The notes beneath the pieces were generated by a model. It had not been told where the DNA came from. It saw nothing but the letters and a program-made list of their open reading frames with translations, and ran no database searches. A DNA stretch of 64,000 nucleotides from Glycomyces artemisiae (GTDB lineage Bacteria > Actinomycetota > Actinomycetes > Mycobacteriales > Micromonosporaceae). Within the stretch, counting starts at the first letter, position 1. The number at the start of each line of letters is the position of its first letter. The DNA lies in NCBI RefSeq assembly GCF_003002955.1, contig NZ_PVTJ01000004.1, forward strand, positions 124,001 through 188,000, read 5' to 3'. Below are positions 54,671 through 63,752 of this stretch, one piece after another. The position numbers and the translations under genes are program-made.

Positions 54671-56893
54671 TCAGGCGTCGGCGTCGCCGTCCTCGGGCTT
54701 GGCGCCGTAGACGGTGGGCCGCGGGAGCGGGATGTGCTCGGGCAGCTCGGAGCGGTCGAGGTGGTTCTTGACGCGGGCGAGGCCGCGCCGGTAGCCGTCC
54801 TCGTCGGCGGGCGGCCAGGACGCGGGCGGCAGCTTGTGCGCGCCGGTCTTGGTGCTCGGCTCCTCGAACAGGCTGATGTCGGGCGCGTTCACGATTCTCT
54901 TGCGCGACGACTCGACCTCGGTCTGCGGGCCCTCCTCGGGGGCCGCTGACGGGGGCGTGTCGGCCTCGACCGGGGCGTCCTCCTGCGCGGCGGGCGTCGG
55001 CGCGGGGAGCGGCTCCTCGTACGGGGCGGCGTCGGAGAACGGGCTGTCGTCGGCGTACAGGTACGACGGCGGCGGTGTGGGCTCCGGGCGCGGCACGGGC
55101 TCGGGGTCCGGCGCGGGCGGCTGCGGCGGCGTCGGCTCGGGGTGCGGGACCGGTTCCGGCTCCGGGACCGGCGTCGGCTCCGGCAGCGGGTCGGGGACCG
55201 GGCCGGGCACCGGCGGCGTGGGGGCCGGCGGGGTCGGCTCCGGGGGCGGCGTCGGCTCGGGGGTCGGATCGACCGCGGCGGACGCGGCCGGGCCGGTCGC
55301 GCCGGGACCGTCGGTGCGCTCGTTGCCGGTGCGCTCGTTGACGGTGACCCCGGATTCGAGGTCCGCAGAGGCCTTCTCGACGGCACCGCCGAGCACGGCG
55401 TCGCTGAACGCCTTGGCGCCAAGGCCGATCACCGGTTCGGGGACGTCCTCCACGGGAGAGCCGGCGAGGTCGGCCGCGGCGTCCGCGGTCTCGACCAGGT
55501 CGGCGCCGGGGCTCGGGGCGTCCACGACCGCGGCGACCGCGAGGGCCTCCTCCAGCTCGGGCTCCACGACGGATTCCGGGTCGTCTCCCAGGCCGGGCGC
55601 GTCGTCGGGCGCGGGCGGCAGGGACTCGCCGGGCACGTCGTCGCCGAGGCCCGCCAGCGCGGACTCGTCGTCCTCGGTGAGCTCGGCGTCGTCGTCGGGG
55701 TCCTCGGGGTCGGGGAGGGTGTCCCAGGCGGCGTCCTCGTCGTCGTCTTCGGCGAGCGGCTCGGGGGCCGGGGGCGCGGCGGGCGGCGCCGGTTCGGGCT
55801 CGGGGGCGGGGCTCGCGGAGGCGGGGCTGCTGAAGCTGACGGCCGGCTCGGCGGGTTCGGCCGCGGGGACGGTGAAGCCGGGCGCGTAGGCGGCGCCGGG
55901 GCTGCTCTCGGAGGAGGGCACGCTGAATCCGGGCGGGGCGGCTTCGGGGACGGCGGGCGCGGTCGGGCCCGGGTCGGCGAAGGGCGCGTCGACGGGCGGG
56001 GGCGTGCGGCGCAGGATCTGCGTGCCGTCCGGAGCCGGGGCCGGGAAGTCCGGCGCGGGCGGGGCGCCGGGGGGCGCGAACATGCCGGATTCGGCCGAGG
56101 GCAGGCTGAAGCCGCTGCCCGCGGGGGGCGCGTAGGGCGCGCCGGTGACCGGGGAGGACGCCGAGGGCGGGTCGGTGAACGCCGGGTTCGCGCTCGGCGG
56201 CGGGAAGGCCGGGGGCGGCGGGGAGACCGGCGGGACCGTCGCCGGGGCGGCCGCGACGGGCGGCAGCGACTGCGAGGACTGGTACGGCGGCGGGGCCGAC
56301 TGGTAGGGCTGGCCGGGCGGCTGCGGCGGCTGGTAGGGCGGGTACTGGCCCTGCGGGTGCGGCGGCGGGTACGCGGGGACCTGCGCGGCGCCGTAGGCGG
56401 GCGCAGGGGGCGGCACGGGGGCGGAGCCGTACTGGGGCACGGCGGCCTGGCCCTGCGGGGGGACGGGCTGCGGGACGGCGGCCGAGCCCTGGGCGGGCGG
56501 CGGGCCCCACTGCTGCTGCGGGGCGCCGTACGGCTGGTTCGGGGGCGGCTGGGGCGGTGCGGGCTGCGGAGGCTGTGCGACGCCTTGGGGCGGTGCCCCT
56601 TGCGGCTGTGCGGTGGGCTGGTAGGCGCCTGGCGGCGCGTACTGGGGTTCGGGCGGGGCGGCGTAGCCCTGGGGTTCGCCGGGCGGGGCGTACTGGGGGA
56701 CCGCGGCCGCGCCGTACGCCTGGGGCGCACCGGGAGGCGCGTAGGACGGCGCGCCGTACCCGGCGGGCGGCGGGTAGTTCGGCTCCGCCGGGAAGCCGCC
56801 GAGCGGGGGCGGCAGGGGGGCGCCGCACTGGGGGCAGCGGCGCTGCCCGGACGTGAGCCGCTGGCCGCAGGAGCTACAGCTGTTTCCGTCCAC
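54671..56893 (-). CDS. Zinc-ribbon protein with long Pro/Ala/Gln-rich region
   Basis: A 740-residue protein. The N-terminus has a zinc ribbon (SCSSCGQRLTSGQRRCPQCGAP: CX2C-N10-CX2C in form). Residues about 30-630 are Pro/Ala/Gly/Gln/Tyr-rich at first (repeated PPG, YAPPG, PQ) and then acidic Pro/Glu (PEPEPVPHPEPTPP-like), all probably disordered. The last 80 residues are folded-looking and basic (RKRIVNAPDISLFEE, GLARVKNHLDRSELPEHIP). I do not know its function; it may be a scaffold. GTG 56893 has GAGGAGG 5 bases upstream. Long frames on the other strand are composition artefacts of this gene. Confidence 0.75.
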   Translation of the reverse strand: MDGNSCSSCGQRLTSGQRRCPQCGAPLPPPLGGFPAEPNYPPPAGYGAPSYAPPGAPQAYGAAAVPQYAPPGEPQGYAAPPEPQYAPPGAYQPTAQPQGAPPQGVAQPPQPAPPQPPPNQPYGAPQQQWGPPPAQGSAAVPQPVPPQGQAAVPQYGSAPVPPPAPAYGAAQVPAYPPPHPQGQYPPYQPPQPPGQPYQSAPPPYQSSQSLPPVAAAPATVPPVSPPPPAFPPPSANPAFTDPPSASSPVTGAPYAPPAGSGFSLPSAESGMFAPPGAPPAPDFPAPAPDGTQILRRTPPPVDAPFADPGPTAPAVPEAAPPGFSVPSSESSPGAAYAPGFTVPAAEPAEPAVSFSSPASASPAPEPEPAPPAAPPAPEPLAEDDDEDAAWDTLPDPEDPDDDAELTEDDESALAGLGDDVPGESLPPAPDDAPGLGDDPESVVEPELEEALAVAAVVDAPSPGADLVETADAAADLAGSPVEDVPEPVIGLGAKAFSDAVLGGAVEKASADLESGVTVNERTGNERTDGPGATGPAASAAVDPTPEPTPPPEPTPPAPTPPVPGPVPDPLPEPTPVPEPEPVPHPEPTPPQPPAPDPEPVPRPEPTPPPSYLYADDSPFSDAAPYEEPLPAPTPAAQEDAPVEADTPPSAAPEEGPQTEVESSRKRIVNAPDISLFEEPSTKTGAHKLPPASWPPADEDGYRRGLARVKNHLDRSELPEHIPLPRPTVYGAKPEDGDADA

Positions 56894-57001
56894 GGAAGCC
56901 TCCTCGGGGCTGGAGCGTCGTCAATCGGGCACTTCAGATCACCATCGTGCCATCATCCGGTCGCGTCGCGTGCACGCCTTCCCACTACCCGGGGACGCCT
57001 C

Positions 57002-58360
57002 TCAGGACTCGGTCTCGCGCGTGAGCGCCCCCGCGACGGTGTCGGCCAGCGTCGGGGTGGGCGTCTCGCCCTCGTCCTCGGTGGGCGTCTGCGGGTCGTC
57101 GCTGGGGCTCGGCGAGGGCGACTCGGACGGCGTCTCGCTGTCGGTGGGCTCCGGGTCGGGCGACTCGGTCTCGCTGGGCGTGGGCCGGGGGTCGCGCGTG
57201 GTCGGGTCGTCGTCGGGCGAGCTGGGCTCGCCGGGGGTCTGCGTCGGGTCGCCCGCGTCGGGGTCGGTCTGGATCGCGTCGACGACCCGGTGGGCGCCCG
57301 CGAAGTTCGTGAACCAGATCGAGGAGATCTTCACGACGTCGCCGGTGCGCGGGGCCTGGATCATCTTGCCGTCGCCGAGGTACATGCCGGTGTGGTAGAC
57401 GGACTGCCAGTTCCCGGGGTCGTCCCACCAGTAGAGGAGGTCGCCGGGGAGGAGCTTCTCGACGTCGACGGGCTTGTCGCGGGTCGCGTTGTACTGGTCG
57501 GCGGCGACGCGCGGGAGGCTCACGCCCGCATAGGCGTACGCGGACTGGACGAGTCCGGAGCAGTCGAACGAGTCGGGCCCTTCGGCGCCCCACACGTACG
57601 GGTCGCCGAGCTGCGCGAGCGCGTACTCGACGGCCTTCTTCGCCTCGGGGGCGGCGTCCCAGCCGTCGACTTCGGACGAGAAGTCGTCGGAGTACTGGGC
57701 GGCGGCGGCCTCGCGTTCGCGTTCGAGCTGCTCCAGGGCCTCGCGGTTCTCCTCGACGAGCGCGTCGAGCGCGGCCTGCGCGGCGTCGAACTCGGTGTCG
57801 AGGGCGAGGTAGCGGGTCTCGGCGCGGTCGGCGGAGAGGACGGCGGCGTCATAGGCGGCGCGGGCGACCTGCTCGGCGGTGGCGGCCTCGTCGAGGTCGG
57901 AGGAGAGCGCGGGCAGGTCCCACTCGCCGCCGAGGGGCGCGAGCCCGGACAGGTCGGGCAGCTCGGTGTCGGGGACGCCCGCGGTGTCGGCGTAGGCCTC
58001 GCCCGCGGCGTAGTCGAGGGCCTCCTGCGCGGCCGCGAGCTCGGCGGTCGTCGCCGTCCACTCGGTCTGCGCGGTGGCGAGGCGGGTCTCGCGGGCGGTC
58101 CACTCCTGCTGCGCGTCGGTGGTCTCCTCGGCGAGCTGCGCGAGGTCGATCGACGCGGCGGTGATCTCGTCGCCGAGCGGGCCGTCGGCGGTCTCGGGGT
58201 TGGTGACGGGCGTGTCGTCGCCCGCCCCGCCGAGGGGCCTGGAGCCGTCGTCGGGGACCGTCACACCGGGCTCGGCGAACGCGGGCAGCGCCCCGCCGAA
58301 GACGACGGCCGCGGCACTCGCAGCGGCGATCATGCGGGCACCGAACCGTGAAACGCGCAT
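57002..58360 (-). CDS. Secreted NlpC/P60 endopeptidase (RipA-like)
   Basis: A 452-residue cell-wall hydrolase. The signal peptide (MRVSRFGARMIAAASAAAVV) ends at PAFA-EPG. Long coiled-coil helices (about 65-250, Ala/Glu/Gln-rich heptads) form the regulatory arm. The NlpC/P60 domain has catalytic Cys in DSFDCSGLVQ, His in VYHTGMYLG and the third residue region KMIQAPRTGD. It cuts D-Glu-mesoDap-type bonds in peptidoglycan. The Asp/Pro/Ser-rich C-tail (about 370-440) is disordered. AAGGA precedes ATG 58360. Family members work in daughter-cell separation. Confidence 0.9.
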   Translation of the reverse strand: MRVSRFGARMIAAASAAAVVFGGALPAFAEPGVTVPDDGSRPLGGAGDDTPVTNPETADGPLGDEITAASIDLAQLAEETTDAQQEWTARETRLATAQTEWTATTAELAAAQEALDYAAGEAYADTAGVPDTELPDLSGLAPLGGEWDLPALSSDLDEAATAEQVARAAYDAAVLSADRAETRYLALDTEFDAAQAALDALVEENREALEQLEREREAAAAQYSDDFSSEVDGWDAAPEAKKAVEYALAQLGDPYVWGAEGPDSFDCSGLVQSAYAYAGVSLPRVAADQYNATRDKPVDVEKLLPGDLLYWWDDPGNWQSVYHTGMYLGDGKMIQAPRTGDVVKISSIWFTNFAGAHRVVDAIQTDPDAGDPTQTPGEPSSPDDDPTTRDPRPTPSETESPDPEPTDSETPSESPSPSPSDDPQTPTEDEGETPTPTLADTVAGALTRETES

Positions 58361-58393
58361 GTGAGGTGTCCTTCTGTGGGGGGAGCCACGGAT

Positions 58394-58399
58394 ACTGTA
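58394..58399 (-). promoter_or_regulatory. -10 box for the NlpC/P60 gene
   Basis: Minus-strand TACAGT lies 34 bases before ATG 58360, leaving a leader of about 27 bases with AAGGA as ribosome binding site. No riboswitch fits in this short leader. Confidence 0.5.
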
Positions 58400-58610
58400 C
58401 CGAAGACACGCCACCCTCGCATCCACGGTTGCCCCGGCACGCCGATCGTGTTGGCCGCCACTCGGTGTCAGACCCCCGCGTAGATTTGAAACGGGGGTCC
58501 CCGGGTGTCCGATATGCCGGGACCCTCCGTTCACGTTCAGCAGCGCCGCCGACCGCGTCCACGGCCTCACAAGCGAATCGTGCGCGGCGGCCGCGGCGTG
58601 GCCGCGGCGC

Positions 58611-58616
58611 TACGCT
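58611..58616 (+). promoter_or_regulatory. -10 box for mqnE
   Basis: TACGCT lies 30 bases before ATG 58647, giving a short leader with GGGAGC as ribosome binding site. Confidence 0.45.
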
Positions 58617-58646
58617 GGCACCGAACGCGACAACGTTGGGAGCGCC

Positions 58647-59822
58647 ATGGACGACACCGCCAGGTTCAAGGCCGGGATCGAGGAGAAGCTCGCCGCGGGC
58701 GAGCGGCTGAGCTTCGAGGACGGCGTCGGGCTGTACGAGGTCGACGACCTCGCCTGGCTCGGCCGCCTCGCGCACGGGGTCCGCACCGCCAAGAACGGCG
58801 ACCGGACCATGTTCAACGTCAACCGCCACCTCAACCTCACCAACGTGTGCTCCGCGTCCTGCGCGTACTGCTCGTTCCAGCGCAAGCCCGGCGAGGCCGA
58901 CGCGTACACGATGCGCGTCGAGCAGGCCGTGGCCCTCGCCGAGCAGATGAAGGGCGACGCCCCCACCGAGCTGCACATCGTCAACGGCCTCCACCCGACC
59001 CTCCCGTGGCGCTACTACCCGCGGGTCCTCAAGGCCCTCAAGGAGACCCTCCCCGAGGTGAACCTGAAGGCGTTCACCGCCACCGAGGTCCAGTGGTTCG
59101 AGAAGATCTCCGGCCTGAGCGCCGACGAGATCCTCGACGAGCTCATCGAGGCCGGCCTGGAGTCGCTCACCGGCGGCGGCGCCGAGATCTTCGACTGGGA
59201 GATCCGCCAGCACATCGTCGACCACGACTGCCACTGGGAGGACTGGTCGCGCATCCACCGCCTCGCCCACTCCAAGGGCCTGCGCACCCCCGCCACGATG
59301 CTCTACGGCCACATCGAGGAGCCCCGCCACCGCGTCGACCACGTGCTGCGCCTGCGCGAGCTCCAGGACGAGACCGGCGGCTTCGCCGTGTTCATCCCGC
59401 TGCGCTACCAGCACGACTTCCACGACTCCCGGGACGGGAAGATCCGCAACAAGCTCCAGGCGCGCACCACGATGGCGAGCCCGGCCGAGTCCCTCAAGGT
59501 CTTCGCGGTCTCGCGGCTCCTGCTCGACAACTTCGACCACGTCAAGTGCTTCTGGGTCATGCACGGCCTCGACGTCGCGCAGCTGTCCCTCTCGTTCGGC
59601 GCCGACGACCTCGACGGCTCGGTCGTGGAGTACAAGATCACCCACGACGCCGACGAGTACGGCACGCCCGACAAGATGACCCGCGACGACCTCCTGGAGC
59701 TCATCCGCGACGCCGGGTTCCGGCCCGTCGAGCGCAACACCCGCTACGACGTGGTGCGCGAGTACGAAGGGCCCCAGACGATCGCCGAGCGCCGGGCCGA
59801 GCCGCAGTCCGTGAAGTTCTAG
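58647..59822 (+). CDS. mqnE: Aminodeoxyfutalosine synthase
   Basis: A 391-residue radical SAM enzyme joining SAM-derived adenosyl to 3-enolpyruvylbenzoate to give 6-amino-6-deoxyfutalosine. The cluster ligands are CSASCAYC, preceded by NLTNVC, and ELHIVNGLHPTLPWRYY is the family signature (NG.HP). AGLESLTGGGAEIF and TTMASPAESLKVFAVSRLL are conserved segments. It acts after MqnA and before MqnB and MqnC. ATG 58647 has GGGAGC upstream. It is followed by two small membrane-protein genes on the same strand. Confidence 0.95.
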   Translation: MDDTARFKAGIEEKLAAGERLSFEDGVGLYEVDDLAWLGRLAHGVRTAKNGDRTMFNVNRHLNLTNVCSASCAYCSFQRKPGEADAYTMRVEQAVALAEQMKGDAPTELHIVNGLHPTLPWRYYPRVLKALKETLPEVNLKAFTATEVQWFEKISGLSADEILDELIEAGLESLTGGGAEIFDWEIRQHIVDHDCHWEDWSRIHRLAHSKGLRTPATMLYGHIEEPRHRVDHVLRLRELQDETGGFAVFIPLRYQHDFHDSRDGKIRNKLQARTTMASPAESLKVFAVSRLLLDNFDHVKCFWVMHGLDVAQLSLSFGADDLDGSVVEYKITHDADEYGTPDKMTRDDLLELIRDAGFRPVERNTRYDVVREYEGPQTIAERRAEPQSVKF

Positions 59823-59842
59823 CGGCGCCCGTCGGAACCGCC

Positions 59843-60250
59843 ATGGCACAGTCGAAACCGGAGACGCCCGCGGCCGGGACCCTCGGCCAGCTGCTGGGGA
59901 CCGCGCTCGCGTACTTCGTGATGGGCGCGGTCGTCCTCGTCGTCATCGACCTGCTGTTCGTGTTCCCGAGCGGGCGGCCGTTCGGCGAGACCTCCGGGTG
60001 GATCGCCGCGCTGCCGACCGTGTGGGCGTACACCGAGCAGTTCCGGCGCTACGGCGGCGCGGCCCGCTGGGGCGTCATGCTCGTCGGCGTGGTGCTCGGC
60101 CTCGGGGCCGGGCTCGCCGTCGGGGTGCTCCTGCCCCCGACGTGGCCGCCGATGCTCGCCGGCGGCCTCGCCGGACTGACCGCAGCACTCGTCTACGCGC
60201 CCCTGTGGTACGCAGGGGCCCGCACCTTCGGAGAGGAGCGGCCCGCATGA
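59843..60250 (+). CDS. Small membrane protein next to mqnE
   Basis: A 135-residue integral membrane protein with hydrophobic segments at about 22-40 (ALAYFVMGAVVLVVIDLLFVF), 78-98 (WGVMLVGVVLGLGAGLAVGVL) and 100-120. I do not recognise a family. It starts 20 bp after mqnE, and its stop overlaps the next ATG (ATGA). The layout suggests a shared transcript with mqnE and the DUF4229 gene, so a role in menaquinone membrane chemistry or transport is possible but not shown. Confidence 0.7.
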   Translation: MAQSKPETPAAGTLGQLLGTALAYFVMGAVVLVVIDLLFVFPSGRPFGETSGWIAALPTVWAYTEQFRRYGGAARWGVMLVGVVLGLGAGLAVGVLLPPTWPPMLAGGLAGLTAALVYAPLWYAGARTFGEERPA

Positions 60251-60486
60251 ACCCGGTCGCCAAGTTCTACCTCGCGCGCGTGGCGCTCGTCGCCGTCGTC
60301 GCCGTCCCCTTGATGTTCTTCATCAACGCGCTGCTCGCGCTCGCCGCGGGCCTGCTCGTGTCGATGGTCCTGGGCTTCGTGCTGCTGCGCAAGCAGCGCG
60401 AGGCCATGATCGCGCACATCGACGCCGGAGTGAAGCGCCGCCGCGAGGAGAAGGAGCAGCTGCGCGCCGAACTCGCAGGCGAGTAA
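60247..60486 (+). CDS. DUF4229-like small membrane protein
   Basis: A 79-residue protein with two hydrophobic helices (ARVALVAVVAVPLMFFINAL and LALAAGLLVSMVLGFVLL) and a charged cytoplasmic tail (GVKRRREEKEQLRAELAGE). Short proteins of this form occur after mqnE in actinobacteria and are grouped as DUF4229. Function unknown. Its ATG overlaps the preceding stop by 4 bp, and a terminator follows. Confidence 0.75.
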   Translation: MNPVAKFYLARVALVAVVAVPLMFFINALLALAAGLLVSMVLGFVLLRKQREAMIAHIDAGVKRRREEKEQLRAELAGE

Positions 60487-60516
60487 GCCGTAAGGGCTGA
60501 GTGGACTAAGGAACCC

Positions 60517-60560
60517 AAGGGCGCCTTATGGGGTAAGGGTCTTACCTCATGAGGCGCCTT
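60517..60560. terminator. Terminator between the DUF4229 and Fic-like genes
   Basis: Arms near 60520-60537 and 60541-60558 pair over 18 bp with two G-U wobbles, loop GGT. It lies between convergent genes and can serve both. Confidence 0.8.
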
Positions 60561-60567
60561 CCGCGTC

Positions 60568-61329
60568 TTACGCGTCCTTCATGAGCTCCGAGCAGATCTG
60601 GAGCGTCTCGGCCGCCCCGGCCTCCAGGGCCTTGCCGTAGTGCTTGAGCCAGGACCGGACCCCGTCGGGCGTGCCGGTCGACCAGGCGCGCTGCGCGCCC
60701 ACGTACTCCGGCTGGCGCTCCAGGTGCCCGGCGTCGACGGTGATGAGCAGCTTCGGGTCGAGTCCCTTGCTGGCCAGCGCGAGCCGGGCCGCCGCGCGGG
60801 CGACCACGTTGTTGGCGACGGGGAACGGCCGCACCGACAGGAGCTCGCCGTGGACGACGGCGGCGGCCATCGCGGCAGGGATCTCCTTGGTGGGGTTGGT
60901 GACCAGGGCGCAGAGGGCGTTGATGCGCGCGGACCCGGACTCGTCGACCTCGATGCGGCCGGGCTCGAAGTCGACGCCGGCGTCGGGGAGGTCGCGGGTG
61001 GCGAGGAGGTGGAGCTTCGCGAGGACGTACCGCGGGGAGACGGGCCAGACGCCCGCGAGGGACGGGAGGGCGTCGGTGACGGCGAGGACGCCGGAGACGA
61101 CCGGGTCGTCGAAGTCCCCGGCGCGCAGGCGCTCCACGTCGCAGTCGTACCCGTCGAGGGCGAGGGTCGCGGAGGCCGAGTGCAGTGCGACCTCGGTCCC
61201 GACGAGGGCCTCGGCCGCTTCGCCGCCGCGCAGGGCCTCGTGCCAGAGCATGCGGTCGACACCGGCTCGGGCGTTCTCCAGGGCGTCGGCGACCTCGGAG
61301 AGTTCGAGGAGAGGCGCGAGAGGATCCAC
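60568..61329 (-). CDS. Degenerate Fic-domain protein
   Basis: A 253-residue, mainly helical protein. HGELLSVRPFPVANNVVARAAARL aligns with the Fic motif HPFxDGNGRxxR in helix register: His, Pro-Phe and the final Arg are present, but DGNGR is VANNV, so AMP transfer is unlikely. SASATLALDGYD resembles the inhibitory or flap region of class II Fic proteins. It could be a folded relic or bind nucleotide without transfer. GTG 61329 is chosen because TAAGGT lies 7 bases upstream; GTG 61359 is the alternative. It is divergent from acs, a conserved neighbour in several actinobacteria. Confidence 0.7.
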   Translation of the reverse strand: MDPLAPLLELSEVADALENARAGVDRMLWHEALRGGEAAEALVGTEVALHSASATLALDGYDCDVERLRAGDFDDPVVSGVLAVTDALPSLAGVWPVSPRYVLAKLHLLATRDLPDAGVDFEPGRIEVDESGSARINALCALVTNPTKEIPAAMAAAVVHGELLSVRPFPVANNVVARAAARLALASKGLDPKLLITVDAGHLERQPEYVGAQRAWSTGTPDGVRSWLKHYGKALEAGAAETLQICSELMKDA

Positions 61330-61682
61330 GGGCGGAACCTTACCTTTAGTGCGGAGCACGCAAACGGCGCACCGGGCGGGCTAGAGGGCAGTCACAGAAC
61401 AGTATCGGACTTCGCGGGTCGACACCGCTCCGACGATACCCGGCGAATCGGCGTGCAAGGGTCCCCGAGGAGAGCGAACCAGGCCGGGCGGACCCGGCCG
61501 GGGCGGGCCGCTCGGCGGCCGCCCGACGCCCGTCCACGGGCCGTTCGGCGATGGCAGGTCCCAGATGCCGGTGCCCGCCTCAGGGGCACGTTCCGTGTCG
61601 CCGAATGCGCGGTAGTGTTACCGGACATAGACCCGCCTCACAGTCGCGCATTGGCGCGTAGATCTGTAAGGAGCCAATACCA
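61330..61682. other. 353-bp divergent region between the Fic-like gene and acs
   Basis: No gene. The Fic-like promoter -10 is at 61337-61342 (minus strand). Near acs, TAGTGT (61613-61618) is a possible -10 with TTCCGT 16 bp upstream, and AAGGAG lies 9 bases before GTG 61683, so acs has a leader of about 55 bases. No riboswitch seen. Confidence 0.45.
61337..61342 (-). promoter_or_regulatory. -10 box for leaderless Fic-like gene
   Basis: Minus-strand TAAGGT is followed by 7 bases and GTG 61329. Confidence 0.5.
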
Positions 61683-63641
61683 GTGGCAGATACCCCGCAA
61701 GAGACGCTTGCCAATCTCCTGTCGGAGGACCGGACCTTCCCGCCGTCCCCCGAGTTCACTCAGGCGGCGAACGTCACGGCGGCCGCCTACGACGAAGCCG
61801 CCGCCGACCGCCTCGCGTTCTGGGAGGCCCAGGCCCGCCGGCTCGACTGGTCGAAGGACTGGGACCGGGTCCTGGACTGGGACAACCCGCCGTTCGCGAA
61901 GTGGTTCACCGGCGGCGAGCTGAACGTCAGCGCGAACTGCCTCGACCGGCACGTGGCGAACGGCCTCGGCGACCGGGTGGCGATCCACTTCGAGGGCGAG
62001 CCGGGCGACACGCGCGCGGTCACGTACGCGGAGCTGCTCGACGAGGTCAAGCGGGCCGCGAACGCGCTCACCGATCTGGGTGTGGAGGCGGGCGACCGGG
62101 TCGTCATCTACATGCCGATGATCCCCGAGGCCGCAGTGGCGATGCTGGCGTGCGCGCGCATCGGCGCCCCGCACTCGGTGGTGTTCGGCGGGTTCAGCGC
62201 CGCGGCGCTGTCGAGCCGCATCGACGACGCGGGCGCGAAGCTCGTGATCTGCGCCGACGGCGGTTTCCGCAAGGGGAAGGCGTTCGCGCTCAAGCCCACC
62301 GTGGACGAGGCGCTCGAATCGTGCCCGTCGGTGGAGCAGGTCCTCGTGGTGACCCGCACGGGGCAGGAGGTCGCGTGGAACGACCGCGACGTCAAGTGGG
62401 AGGACGCCGTCGGCGGCGCGTCCAATGAGCACGAGGCGCAGCCGTTCGACGCGGAGCACCCGCTGTTCATCCTGTACACGTCGGGGACGACGGGGAAGCC
62501 GAAGGGCATCCTGCACACGTCGGGCGGGTACCTGACGCAGGCGTCGTTCACGCACCACGCCGTGTTCGACCTGAAGCCGGAGACGGACGTGTACTGGTGC
62601 ACCGCCGACATCGGCTGGGTCACCGGGCACTCGTACATCGTCTACGGGCCCATGTCGAACGGCGCCACGCAGGTCATGTACGAGGGCACCCCGGACACGC
62701 CGCACACGGGCCGGTTCTGGGAGATCGTGCAGAAGTACGGGGTGACGATCCTGTACACGGCGCCGACGGCGATCCGCACGTTCATGAAGTGGGGCGACGA
62801 CGTGCCCGCCAAGTTCGACCTGTCGAGCCTGCGGGTCCTCGGGTCGGTCGGCGAGCCGATCAACCCCGAGGCGTGGGTGTGGTACCGCGAGCACATCGGC
62901 GGCGGGTCGACGCCCGTGGTGGACACGTGGTGGCAGACCGAGACCGGCGCGATCATGGTGTCGCCGCTGCCGGGCGTGACGGCGACGAAGCCGGGTTCGG
63001 CGCAGCGGCCGCTGCCGGGGATCAGCGTCGACGTCGTCGACGAGCAGGGCGAGGCGGTGCCGGACGGCGGCGGCGGGTTCCTGGTGATCCGCGAGCCGTG
63101 GCCGTCGATGCTCCGCACGATCTGGGGCGACGACCAGCGGTTCCTCGACACGTACTGGGCGCACTTCGACGGCATGTACTTCGCCGGGGACGGCGCGAAG
63201 AAGGACGACGACGGGGACCTGTGGCTCCTCGGCCGGGTCGACGACATCATGCTGGTGTCGGGGCACAACATCTCCACGACCGAAGTGGAGTCGGCGCTGG
63301 TGAGCCATGAGACCGTGGCGGAGGCGGCGGTCGTGGGGGCGTCGGACCCGGTGACGGGCCAGGGCATCGTCGCGTTCGTGATCCTGCGCGGGCAGTCGGA
63401 GTCGAGCCCCGAGCACCTCGCGGAGCTGCGCGCGCACGTCGCGAAGACGCTGGGCGCCATCGCGAAGCCCCGCCAGGTCATCATCGTGGCGGAGCTGCCG
63501 AAGACCCGCTCGGGCAAGATCATGCGGCGGCTGCTGCGCGACATCGCCGAGGACCGCGAGATCGGCGACGTCACGACCCTCGCCGACAACACCGTCATGA
63601 GCCGCATCAAGACCGGGCTGCAAGGCGGCAAGGAGGACTGA
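61683..63641 (+). CDS. acs: Acetyl-CoA synthetase
   Basis: A 652-residue ANL-superfamily ligase converting acetate, ATP and CoA to acetyl-CoA via acetyl-AMP. It has the full family length with LFILYTSGTTGKPKGILH (P-loop), TADIGWVTGHSYIVYGP, DTWWQTETGAIM, GDGAKKDDDGDLWLLGR and the C-terminal PKTRSGKIMRRLLR, whose Lys is the site of acetylation control in this family. GTG 61683 has AAGGAG 9 bases upstream. It supplies acetyl-CoA for the carboxylase class at 320. A perfect 42-bp palindrome lies 8 bp after its stop. Confidence 0.95.
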   Translation: MADTPQETLANLLSEDRTFPPSPEFTQAANVTAAAYDEAAADRLAFWEAQARRLDWSKDWDRVLDWDNPPFAKWFTGGELNVSANCLDRHVANGLGDRVAIHFEGEPGDTRAVTYAELLDEVKRAANALTDLGVEAGDRVVIYMPMIPEAAVAMLACARIGAPHSVVFGGFSAAALSSRIDDAGAKLVICADGGFRKGKAFALKPTVDEALESCPSVEQVLVVTRTGQEVAWNDRDVKWEDAVGGASNEHEAQPFDAEHPLFILYTSGTTGKPKGILHTSGGYLTQASFTHHAVFDLKPETDVYWCTADIGWVTGHSYIVYGPMSNGATQVMYEGTPDTPHTGRFWEIVQKYGVTILYTAPTAIRTFMKWGDDVPAKFDLSSLRVLGSVGEPINPEAWVWYREHIGGGSTPVVDTWWQTETGAIMVSPLPGVTATKPGSAQRPLPGISVDVVDEQGEAVPDGGGGFLVIREPWPSMLRTIWGDDQRFLDTYWAHFDGMYFAGDGAKKDDDGDLWLLGRVDDIMLVSGHNISTTEVESALVSHETVAEAAVVGASDPVTGQGIVAFVILRGQSESSPEHLAELRAHVAKTLGAIAKPRQVIIVAELPKTRSGKIMRRLLRDIAEDREIGDVTTLADNTVMSRIKTGLQGGKED

Positions 63642-63649
63642 GGGCTCCT

Positions 63650-63691
63650 GATCGTAGATCCTATTTCCTATAGGAAATAGGATCTACGATC
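63650..63691. repeat. Perfect 42-bp palindrome with no loop
   Basis: Positions 63650-63670 and 63671-63691 are exact reverse complements (21-bp arms). At about 38% GC it stands out in a 70% GC window. It lies 8 bp after acs and about 60 bp before the next gene. It may act as terminator, but the length, perfection and lack of a spacer are unusual. Confidence 0.95.
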
Positions 63692-63740
63692 CGGGCCACG
63701 GCCGCGCCCGGCGGCCCGCCGTGACCCTTCCGTCACCTCG

Positions 63741-63746
63741 TACGCT
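63741..63746 (+). promoter_or_regulatory. -10 box for leaderless hydrolase gene
   Basis: TACGCT is followed by 6 bases and GTG 63753. Confidence 0.6.
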
Positions 63747-63752
63747 GTCCGC

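Noticed and set aside
55142..58351. A 1069-codon plus-strand frame opposite the zinc-ribbon and NlpC genes
   Set aside because: It consists of Gly/Arg/Val repeats and is antisense to two genes with clear motifs. Long spurious frames are expected at this GC content.
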